DNA of 11,391 nucleotides, taken from Ruminococcaceae bacterium UBA3710 (GTDB taxonomy: Bacteria > Bacillota > Clostridia > Oscillospirales > Acutalibacteraceae). The translations under genes were made by a program, and so were the position numbers. This document shows positions 5,969 through 11,391 of the stretch, piece by piece (position 1 is the first letter of the stretch; every line of letters begins with the position of its first letter). The stretch covers positions 1 to 11,391 of the forward strand of contig DFHZ01000138.1 in assembly GCA_002371985.1 (NCBI GenBank). The letters are read 5' to 3'. The notes beneath the pieces were generated by a model, which worked only from the letters and a program-made list of their open reading frames with translations, did no database searches and was not told the origin of the DNA.

Positions 5969-7159
5969 TTATTTTACCCTTTGAAAATCCAAAACAATTC
6001 CGATACTTGCCATATACTCACACGCTTTATTAATGTTTGCGTCTTCAAATTTATCAAACACATCGCCGTAAGTATTATAGGTCGTTTTGATGTCTTTGTG
6101 CCCTAAACGGTATTGCAAAACCTTTGCCTGCATTCCCGATTCAATACAGCGTGTAGCGTATGTATGCCTTAACGAATGCAAATCCACCTTTGTATTTTCC
6201 TGCGGTTTAATAAACTTGTATTTATCGTTAATTCTTCTGAATTGACTGTAAATCATTTGCCGACTGATAATTTTACCGTTTTCTCTTGTGAATATAAAAT
6301 CATTTTGTTTTTTGCCGACAGAGCAGACTTTGAGCAGTTCCGCAATATCCGCCGTCATTTTTATTTTACGCATACCCGTTTCGGTTTTTGTTCTGTTGTT
6401 TACAAACGGATTACCTTTATTATCGGTTGCCATAGTTCTGTTGATGTTAAGATACCCGCCCTTAAAATCAATATCACTTCTTTTAAGAGCCAAAACCTCG
6501 CCCATTCGCATACCGCTGAAAAGGGATAACAGCATTTCTTCCGAGTAGTTTATATCGTTTTTCATAAGAATATCAACAAAAGCTCTTTCTTCCTCAATCG
6601 TTAATGCACGGACTTTTTCGTTTTGTTTGTTAGATTTCGGCTTTTCAACATCGGTCATCGGATTTTCCGATATTATTTTCATTTTTATGGCTTTCTTAAA
6701 AATATCGTTAAGCAAAATACATATCTTTTCAATAACGCTGTTTGAATAATCCATACAATAATTTATAAGAAAATTTTGTAGTATCAGCGGTGTTATTGAC
6801 TGAATAGCCGTATTATAAATCGGCTTTAACATATTTAGTGTTCCCATATTCCGATGTGCCGTTTGTTCTTGAACCTTATTTAATTTGAGTTTATTTTCAA
6901 TAACCTGCTTACCGAATTCGAAAAGAGTAACCTCCTCTGCCGAAAGTATCGTGCCGTTTTCATACATATTAAGTTTTTCTTTGGCTTTTTGTTTTGCCTC
7001 GGTTTGAGTTTTTGCGTATGTTTGTATTACAAGCGGTTTCCCTTTGTCGGTGTATTGATGCGGAACGGTTATTTGAAATCGCCATCGTTTTCTTTTTGCA
7101 TCAAACCAAAACGAGCCGTCACCGTTGCTCCTTTTATAAATTTCTTTTTTTCTTGCCAT
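5969..7159 (-). CDS. int: Tyrosine site-specific integrase (Tn916/phage type)
   Basis: This 396-residue enzyme cuts and rejoins DNA at attachment sites to integrate or excise the element. An N-terminal arm-binding domain (residues 1-65: SNGDGSFWFDAKRKRWRF) is followed by a SAM-like core-binding domain (about 75-165) and the catalytic domain (about 185-380). The catalytic set is complete: Arg218 (SGMRMGEVLAL), Lys258 (NRTKTE), His328 and Arg331 (HSLRHTYATR), His354 (LGHKDIKTT) and the nucleophile Tyr364 (YNTYGDV). Length matches the family. AAAGGAGG lies 7 nt before the ATG. It is third in order after the recombinase and excisionase genes, and a strong hairpin sits directly before its ribosome site. 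Nothing suggests inactivation. Confidence 0.95.
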   Translation of the reverse strand: MARKKEIYKRSNGDGSFWFDAKRKRWRFQITVPHQYTDKGKPLVIQTYAKTQTEAKQKAKEKLNMYENGTILSAEEVTLFEFGKQVIENKLKLNKVQEQTAHRNMGTLNMLKPIYNTAIQSITPLILQNFLINYCMDYSNSVIEKICILLNDIFKKAIKMKIISENPMTDVEKPKSNKQNEKVRALTIEEERAFVDILMKNDINYSEEMLLSLFSGMRMGEVLALKRSDIDFKGGYLNINRTMATDNKGNPFVNNRTKTETGMRKIKMTADIAELLKVCSVGKKQNDFIFTRENGKIISRQMIYSQFRRINDKYKFIKPQENTKVDLHSLRHTYATRCIESGMQAKVLQYRLGHKDIKTTYNTYGDVFDKFEDANINKACEYMASIGIVLDFQRVK

Positions 7160-7178
7160 ATTTTCGCCTCCTTTAATT

Positions 7179-7210
7179 GCGTATGAGCATTAAATCCAAT
7201 GCCCATACGC
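7179..7210 (-). promoter_or_regulatory. Long hairpin just upstream of the int ribosome site
   Basis: GCGTATGAGCATT (7179-7191) pairs with AATGCCCATACGC (7198-7210) with one mismatch, a G-U pair in minus-strand RNA, around a 6-nt loop. The 13-bp stem ends a few bases before AAAGGAGG of int and has no U-tract. It may separate excisionase and integrase messages by blocking exonucleases or by limiting transcription or ribosome access. Confidence 0.7.
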
Positions 7211-7225
7211 TTTTTCGATACAAGT

Positions 7226-7429
7226 TTATATCCGCCTTGTAGATGCCCACTTAATAAATTCCGATTTCATAACTTTAAGATTTTTACCGCATTTGATAAG
7301 CGGAAAATCTTTTCTTCGCATAATTTGACGGGCAACCGGAACGGAGCAGCCCATAAGTGCGGCAATTTCCTTACTGCCTATAAACTGCATATCACTCATT
7401 TCTTCGGAGGAAAGATTTGTTTTAGCCAT
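7226..7429 (-). CDS. xis: Excisionase (Xis-like HTH DNA-binding protein)
   Basis: This 67-residue recombination directionality factor bends DNA and helps integrase excise the element. The helix-turn-helix lies at about residues 17-41 (IGSKEIAALMGCSVPVARQI), followed by the wing FPLIKCGKNLKVMKSEFIKW (42-61), typical of excisionase/MerR-like domains. The frame is open to 7489, but AAAGGAGGG sits ideally before the ATG at 7429 and the homology begins there. It has its own promoter ~100 nt upstream and lies directly before int, the usual pairing. Confidence 0.88.
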   Translation of the reverse strand: MAKTNLSSEEMSDMQFIGSKEIAALMGCSVPVARQIMRRKDFPLIKCGKNLKVMKSEFIKWASTRRI

Positions 7430-7530
7430 AAATTTCCCTCCTTTGTTTTGCCGTGACAAATCGGATAAAAAGTTCATAGCACAATACATTTTTTCTATGC
7501 TTTTTACTTTCCTTTTTATACGGTAGCTTT

Positions 7531-7559
7531 ATTTTATTGATTAAAAATCCAAATGTCAA
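7531..7559 (-). promoter_or_regulatory. Promoter for xis-int
   Basis: On the minus strand TTGACA (7559-7554), a 17-nt spacer and TAAAAT (7536-7531). It is located between the recombinase stop and the excisionase start, so xis and int can be expressed independently of the upstream gene. Confidence 0.75.
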
Positions 7560-7578
7560 ATTTCGTTTTCCCGATTTT

Positions 7579-8475
7579 TTAAGCATTACCGTCACCGTCC
7601 TTTTGTATCCCTGCTAAATATATTCTTGTTACATCCTCACGCTCGTGACCTAAAAGCTTTGAAACCTTTTTCTTTGCATGAGCATCACTGTAACCGTCTT
7701 TAATTAACTGCTTGTATGTTTCTGCGGCGTAGGTGTGCCGTAGTCCGTGAAATGTAAGATTTGTTTCTCTGCCGTTATCACAAACATTTTTGCGGCGGTG
7801 TGCTATAAAGTTTTGCAGTTCCGCTTTTACAATATGACTTTCGGTATTTTCGGGGACAAATAGTTTTTGTCCTCTCGGAGTTTTAAGTAAAAATCTGCGA
7901 AGTTCTATTTCAATGCTGTTGTTTATAGGCACTTGCCGTATCTTTCCGCCTTTACCTTTAATCGTCAGAACTTTGCTTTTAAGAGCATTTCTTGCGGTTG
8001 CCGTATCAATTCGCAATGCCTCGTGAATACGAAGCCCTGCATATCTTGCAAGAACTATACACGCTTCAAAATCTTCGTGATTTGTTTTCCAACATTCGCT
8101 AATCATTTTGTTAAACTCGGCTTCACTCCAAGTTCGGTCAACCTTTCCAAATTGGCGTCTTTCAAGTGTAAAATCTTTGTTTTTCGGTAAAACATATTTT
8201 GCATCCGAAATTTTATCCTGCCAAAACCTTATTGCAGACAAATCGGTTTTTACGGTTGATGCCGAATACCCTTTATCTTTCATAAAAGATATGTATGCCG
8301 ATAAATGTTTACCTGATATATTGGATAACTTTTGCAGGTGGTATTCTTCACCTAAAAACCGTAAAAATCTTTTGTAAGCTTCAAAATATCTTTCTCTTGT
8401 TTTATAACTGCCTTGTCTGTTATGACGGCGCAGTTTTTCCGCCTGTGATAATAAATTTTTATAATAATCGGACAT
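7579..8475 (-). CDS. XerC/XerD-like tyrosine recombinase
   Basis: This is a 298-residue recombinase of Xer size, without an arm-binding domain. The N-terminal SAM-like DNA-binding domain spans about residues 20-95 (ERYFEAYKRFLRFLG, STVKTDLSAIRFWQ) and the catalytic domain about 110-290. Catalytic residues are present: Arg149 (YAGLRIHEALR), Lys175 (IKGKGGKIRQVP), His243 and Arg246 (FHGLRHTYAAE), His277 (LLGHEREDVT) and Tyr286 (RIYLAG). AAGGAGGG lies ~6 nt before the ATG. It heads the recombinase-xis-int cluster. It is too divergent and wrongly placed to be the housekeeping chromosome-dimer resolvase; a second recombinase of a mobile element is more likely. Its exact job, second integration reaction or multimer resolution, is not visible. 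Confidence 0.93.
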   Translation of the reverse strand: MSDYYKNLLSQAEKLRRHNRQGSYKTRERYFEAYKRFLRFLGEEYHLQKLSNISGKHLSAYISFMKDKGYSASTVKTDLSAIRFWQDKISDAKYVLPKNKDFTLERRQFGKVDRTWSEAEFNKMISECWKTNHEDFEACIVLARYAGLRIHEALRIDTATARNALKSKVLTIKGKGGKIRQVPINNSIEIELRRFLLKTPRGQKLFVPENTESHIVKAELQNFIAHRRKNVCDNGRETNLTFHGLRHTYAAETYKQLIKDGYSDAHAKKKVSKLLGHEREDVTRIYLAGIQKDGDGNA

Positions 8476-8486
8476 AATGTCCCTCC

Positions 8487-8741
8487 TTAATTTCTGAATT
8501 TCAATTTTGTTTCCGCCTTATTTCCGGTTTTTGACCTGTCAGAAATATCGGTATAATCAGTATTTGGAGTATTTTTATTAAAACTGTCTCCATAATAAAA
8601 TTTCAAGTTAAGTAAAAAACCGCCTGCCGTTTTATAAAACGGTGAAATCTGCGGAATGCACCGAACACTGAATTTCGGTGCGGATATTCTCGGCAGAGAA
8701 TACCGAATATATATAATCAAATTACCGAACGCTGCCGTCAT
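8487..8741 (-). CDS. Doubtful small ORF before the recombinase
   Basis: This 84-codon frame ends just before the ribosome site of the recombinase. Its C-terminal half (residues 55-84) is hydrophilic and protein-like (TPNTDYTDISDRSKTGNK), but the N-terminal half lies across several hairpins, no ribosome site precedes the ATG, and I recognise no family. It may be the tail of a deleted gene or chance. The same frame continues upstream of 8741 through one TGA to an ATG at 8828. Confidence 0.2.
   Translation of the reverse strand: MTAAFGNLIIYIRYSLPRISAPKFSVRCIPQISPFYKTAGGFLLNLKFYYGDSFNKNTPNTDYTDISDRSKTGNKAETKLKFRN
8627..8700. repeat. Cluster of three consecutive palindromes
   Basis: CCGTTTTATAAAACGG (8627-8642) is a perfect 16-bp palindrome. 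GCACCGAA (8658-8665) pairs with TTCGGTGC (8674-8681). ATTCTC-GGCA-GAGAAT (about 8685-8700) follows. The cluster lies ~150-230 bp before the recombinase start. It could be a structured leader, a recombinase target or a leftover transfer origin; nothing distinguishes these. Confidence 0.55.
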
Positions 8742-8962
8742 CGGTCTGCATCAACATACTGCTTTGTGCGTGCAGAACACAAAACAATTTTTGTACTTTG
8801 AAACGAAATTTTTGTTTTTGCGTTTCATTAAGTTTTTAATGGTTTTTGCACTTTAAGTATAAAAATGTTCCTCCCTTTTACCCTTAATTTAAGTGCTTTC
8901 GTTTAGTGGTTTTATTTTTTTATATGATTTCGATTTTTAAGTGATTTAATATATTAAAACAG

Positions 8963-9013
8963 AAAAAGACCGACTCATAATCACTCCTCATAAACGAGTG
9001 TTGAGCCAGTCTT
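8963..9013 (-). terminator. Strong rho-independent terminator or attenuator
   Basis: On the minus strand AAGACTGGCTCA (9013-9002) pairs fully, with two G-U pairs, with TGAGTCGGTCTT (8977-8966). An inner CACTC/GAGTG stem is present and TTTTT closes it. It lies ~200 nt downstream of a consensus promoter and before the recombinase genes, as expected for an attenuator. A tiny frame (MSRSFSVLIY, ATG at 8978) with GGAG before it lies within the 3' half. Confidence 0.75.
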
Positions 9014-9050
9014 CTTAAAGAATTCCGTTTTTGGTTTATTCAGTTGACAG

Positions 9051-9091
9051 GATTTTTGATTTGTTCTTCTTTGCTACTAAAATCAAAAATC
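9051..9091. repeat. 12-bp perfect inverted repeat in the leader
   Basis: GATTTTTGATTT (9051-9062) and AAATCAAAAATC (9080-9091) can form a 12-bp stem with a 17-nt loop, between the consensus promoter and the terminator. An alternative fold of a regulated leader is possible. Confidence 0.65.
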
Positions 9092-9207
9092 TCATAAAAA
9101 AAGGACAGACTTCTCCCTTACTCTCCCGTAAAGTGAAAATCCGACCTAATAATCTCAAACCAAAGGATGCTTACTGCATCCAATCAATCAAACCTAATAA
9201 CAAGTTT

Positions 9208-9236
9208 ATTATATTTGCGACTTTGCCGTTTGTCAA
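9208..9236 (-). promoter_or_regulatory. Perfect consensus promoter (TTGACA-17-TATAAT)
   Basis: On the minus strand TTGACA (9236-9231), a 17-nt spacer and TATAAT (9213-9208) match the SigA consensus at all twelve positions. It points to the leader, the terminator and then the recombinase-xis-int genes. A GGATGC/GCATCC hairpin (9166-9182) lies at the start of its transcript. Confidence 0.85.
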
Positions 9237-9374
9237 CAATTCTTTTGTAAATTTATTGTTAACAAAAACAAAGTTTTTGTCGGTAAATGTCGAAGTATGC
9301 TTTTTAGTTATATTAACAATAAAAGAGGCGCGGCAAACCCCTTTGACCGCACCCCTTAAAGAAAGGACATTTTT

Positions 9375-9403
9375 AGTGTAGCAAACCGAAAACGGTTTGT
9401 CAA
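9375..9403 (-). promoter_or_regulatory. Second minus-strand promoter with operator in its spacer
   Basis: On the minus strand TTGACA (9403-9398), a 17-nt spacer and TACACT (9380-9375). The spacer is largely an inverted repeat, CAAACCG and CGGTTTG around 4 nt (9382-9399), a good site for a repressor. It lies about 165 bp upstream of the consensus promoter and points the same way. Confidence 0.7.
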
Positions 9404-9495
9404 GTTTCGTTAGTTTAATTAAAAAGTAATTGTTTCGGGCGATGCTGTAAACGAAGAAAAAGTTGCGGTTGCATTTTTTTGTTGCCGTTTTTACA

Positions 9496-9526
9496 TAGCC
9501 GAGAATAATAAATCGGCTAAATTTTT
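9496..9526 (+). terminator. Hairpin plus T-run just before the parA relic
   Basis: TAGCCGA (9496-9502) pairs with TCGGCTA (9513-9519) and is followed by AATTTTTT. It lies directly upstream of the AAAGGAGG of the parA relic, so it may once have attenuated parA or ended an upstream gene now lost. Confidence 0.5.
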
Positions 9527-9545
9527 TGTAAAGGAGGAAACCAAA

Positions 9546-10159
9546 ATGCAGTGTAAAGTAATCGCTGTAGTAAACCAAAAAGGCGGTGTCGGAAAAACGA
9601 CTACAACATTTAATCTTGGAGTCGCTCTTATTGATTGCGACCCCAGGGTGACCTGACAATCTGCTGTGGGTATCCGAATAACGATGAGATAGATACAACC
9701 ATAGCAACTCTTATGAAGAAAATCATAAACGATGAGGAGATTGAACCCGATGAGGGAATTATTCATCAGGCTGAGGGTGTTGACCTTATACCGGCAAATA
9801 TTGAACTGTCGTCTATGGATTTAACCTTAATTACAATAATGAATCGTGAGAAAGTCCTTGACAGCTACATTTCTGGAATCAAGCCGTATTATGACTATGT
9901 AATTTTGGACTGTCAACCTAGTTTGGGTCTAATAACAATTAACGCACTTTCCGCCGCAGACAGTGTTATAATTCCCGTTCAGATACATTATTTACCGCTT
10001 AAAGGGATGACGCAGCTTACTAAGACCATAGGCAAGGTGCGAAAGCAAATCAATCCAAAATTAAAGATTGACGGTGTGGTATTAACACTTTTTGCGAAAA
10101 ACACAAACCTTGCTAAAACTACTGAAGCGACTTTATCAGTAAAAGAAAAAACGGAGTAG
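9546..10159 (+). pseudogene. parA: Broken ParA/Soj partition ATPase
   Basis: ParA ATPases segregate plasmids and integrative elements. A perfect AAAGGAGG precedes ATG 9546, and the deviant Walker A box is clear (NQKGGVGKTTTT, residues 9-20). After FNLGVAL the sequence jumps straight to IDCDP: about nine residues normally linking them are missing. A one-base loss at about 9638-9644 then shifts the frame, stopping it at 9654. The rest continues in another frame (PQGDLTICCGYP, then DYVILDCQPSLGLITINAL with the Walker B aspartate, IDGVVLTLFA) to 10159. The last ~80 residues of a normal ParA are absent or replaced by KTTEATLSVKEKTE. Deletion, frameshift and a damaged C-terminus make it non-functional. 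Confidence 0.9.
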
Positions 10160-10166
10160 TGGGGTG

Positions 10167-10287
10167 ATGGATATAGATAGATTGTTTTTTTAGAAAAGAA
10201 CAAAAAAAACAAGATAAGTTTCCTGTACAAGTGTCAAATTCATTAAATTTTCAAACAAGTTTAGTGGGTACTTACAATTGTCAATAA
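10167..10287 (+). pseudogene. Frameshifted short gene remnant after parA (ParB-like position)
   Basis: GTGGGGTG and ATG at 10167 begin MDIDRLFF, which ends after 8 codons at a run of seven T. A one-base shift in that run opens RKEQKKQDKFPVQVSNSLNF and onwards to TAA at 10285. In intact elements the gene after parA often encodes ParB or a small partner. Only the position and a hydrophilic start support that here. Confidence 0.35.
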
Positions 10288-10306
10288 AGCAAGAATTAAG
10301 TATAAT
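10278..10306 (+). promoter_or_regulatory. Promoter for the hydrolase gene
   Basis: TTGTCA (10278-10283), a 17-nt spacer and TATAAT (10301-10306): a consensus -10 with one mismatch in the -35. It overlaps the end of the dead remnant. AAGAT/ATCTT arms just downstream (about 10313-10330) could be an operator. Confidence 0.75.
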
Positions 10307-10368
10307 TATCTTAAGATGAATATTAATCTTCAAATTCTAAGTATGGGGTATAGAAAAAGGTGATCTCT

Positions 10369-11385
10369 ATGAAATGTTATAACTCAAGAGAGTATGCAGA
10401 GCGTTTAATAAAAAACATTCAGCCTTCAATGGCATTTAATAAAAGTAAAGATTTCGATTTATGGAGCAGATCGGCAAGGAGTAAACTAACAGAGTTGCTC
10501 GGTTTGCCGTTAAAAAAGAGCGAAAACGATGCTTTCACTATAACATTGACAGAGGAAACCGATGATTATAAAAGAATATCGTTTGAGTTTCAAAGTGAGG
10601 AAGGGTATTTTGTTCCCTGTGAAATGCTTTGCCCCAAAGAAAAGCCTTATCAGTTACCGACAGTAATATGCTTACAAGGACATAGCACAGGAAAACATAT
10701 TTCTTTGGGATATAAAAAATTTGATGGCGACTCTGAAAACTATATAAATAGAACTAATTTTGCAATTCAAGCCGTGAAAAACGGATATTGTGCCGTTGCT
10801 TTTGATCAGCGTTATATGGGAACTGCCGGTCAAGATGAAAAGGGTGATCCACAGTGTATTGTTAATAATGCGGTTTTGCCGTCATTGCTGATGGGCAGAA
10901 CAGCAATCGGAGAAAGGGTTTGGGATGTTCAGCGTGTAATAGATATCATGGAAAAACACTTTTCCGATATTGTGGATACAGGAAAAATTATTTGCATGGG
11001 AAATTCCGGTGGCGGCACGACAACATTTTATTCAGCGGCGGTAGACAAGCGAATCCATTTGGCTGTCAGCTCTTGTGCAGTCAGCACATTTTACGATTCG
11101 ATCGTTTCAATATCTCATTGTCCATGCAATTATATTCCGCAAATTTGCAATTACTTTGATATGGGTGATATTGGCTGCTTGATCGCGCCGAGGAAACTCA
11201 TTGTTGTAAGCGGAAACACCGACGCAATATTCCCTATTGACGGGGCAAAAAAAAGTTATGAAACAATTAAGACAGCGTTTTCTGAACTGGGTGTAAAGGA
11301 TCATTGCCAAATGATAATCGGCGATGGAGGACATCGGTTTTATCCGGATGAGGTTTGGCCAATGGTGAAACAAATGTTGGGATAA
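10369..11385 (+). CDS. Alpha/beta hydrolase (acetyl-esterase/dienelactone hydrolase-like)
   Basis: This 338-residue cytoplasmic hydrolase has no signal peptide. An N-terminal helical part (about 1-90: DLWSRSARSKLTELLGLP) precedes the alpha/beta fold. LPTVICLQGHSTG (about 96-108) provides the oxyanion-hole region and VAFDQRYMG (143-151) the following strand. GNSGGG holds the nucleophile Ser213, with Asp285 in NTDAIFP and His322 in GDGGHRF completing the triad. Length and layout resemble the acetyl-xylan-esterase-like Abhydrolase_7 group; the real ester substrate is unknown. I chose ATG 10369 because AAAAAGG ends ~7 nt before it; the in-frame GTG at 10360 is part of that ribosome site. It has its own promoter and no visible operon partner, so it may be cargo or the chromosomal flank. 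Confidence 0.9.
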   Translation: MKCYNSREYAERLIKNIQPSMAFNKSKDFDLWSRSARSKLTELLGLPLKKSENDAFTITLTEETDDYKRISFEFQSEEGYFVPCEMLCPKEKPYQLPTVICLQGHSTGKHISLGYKKFDGDSENYINRTNFAIQAVKNGYCAVAFDQRYMGTAGQDEKGDPQCIVNNAVLPSLLMGRTAIGERVWDVQRVIDIMEKHFSDIVDTGKIICMGNSGGGTTTFYSAAVDKRIHLAVSSCAVSTFYDSIVSISHCPCNYIPQICNYFDMGDIGCLIAPRKLIVVSGNTDAIFPIDGAKKSYETIKTAFSELGVKDHCQMIIGDGGHRFYPDEVWPMVKQMLG

Positions 11386-11391
11386 TAGAAA

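Larger units (their letters stand above)
8742..9545. other. Gene-free regulatory region of the element
   Basis: I see no convincing gene on either strand. On the minus strand it holds two near-perfect promoters, a structured leader and a strong terminator, listed separately. On the plus strand it ends with the hairpin and ribosome site of the parA relic. A ribosome-site-like GGGAGG near 8872-8880 on the minus strand is not followed by a usable start codon. The pattern suggests that genes once transcribed from here were deleted. Confidence 0.6.

Noticed and set aside
8487..8828. Selenoprotein reading through TGA (Cys-TGA-Cys context)
   Set aside because: No ribosome site, no recognisable family, and no SECIS-like hairpin directly after the TGA that I can support; chance is more likely.
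9171..9707. 178-codon minus-strand open frame
   Set aside because: It overlaps parA antisense and two promoters and has no ribosome site or family resemblance.
10360..10368. GTG at 10360 as hydrolase start
   Set aside because: The GTG is part of the AAAAAGGTGAT ribosome site for the ATG at 10369.

Overview
The window looks like a chromosome segment from a low-GC anaerobic Bacillota, most likely a gut-type Clostridia. The support is AT-rich intergenic DNA, strong AGGAGG ribosome sites, near-consensus sigma-70/SigA promoters, a membrane pyrophosphatase of the potassium-dependent kind, and Tn916-like integration genes. The species cannot be named from the sequence alone.

Layout: (1) 1-3875 looks like host backbone. 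It holds the 5' part of a membrane-bound pyrophosphatase (hppA, minus strand, running off the left edge), a divergent stand-alone TipAS domain protein, a bidirectional terminator, and a minus-strand two-gene operon (nitroreductase then Rrf2 regulator) with a palindrome on its promoter. (2) 3876-4546 is a gene-poor scar. It contains a frameshifted shred of a phage lysozyme Cpl-7 cell-wall-binding repeat, two separate pairs of 11-bp tandem repeats, a 20-bp-period direct repeat and a terminator lying inside an inverted repeat. It may be an old element boundary. (3) 4547-5845 is the most interesting part: a minus-strand unit made of a strong promoter, a roughly 240-nt leader with a small hairpin, about 2.5 tandem 53-bp repeats whose hairpin stems co-vary, an 11-bp perfect hairpin, then a PBECR4-like nuclease gene overlapping a small conserved hypothetical gene. 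The order resembles a type III (RNA antitoxin) toxin-antitoxin locus, although the nuclease family is not one I know in that class. (4) 5969-8475 is the integration module of a mobile element, all on the minus strand: a XerC/D-like tyrosine recombinase, a small excisionase and a Tn916-type integrase. The excisionase has its own promoter, and a strong hairpin sits just before the integrase ribosome site. (5) 8742-9545 has no convincing gene but holds two near-perfect minus-strand promoters and a structured leader with a strong terminator, probably an attenuated leader for the recombinase. (6) 9546-10287 is a decayed partition module: a parA with an internal deletion, a frameshift and a damaged C-terminus, then a frameshifted short reading frame. 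(7) 10369-11385 is a complete alpha/beta hydrolase with its own promoter.

Taken together this reads as a degraded integrative element. Its integration genes and an accessory nuclease module survive, its transfer and replication genes are gone, and its partition gene is broken. It is flanked by ordinary metabolic genes. The integrases are intact in catalytic residues and could still be active. Functional statements about the nuclease module are inference from gene order and RNA structure read by eye.
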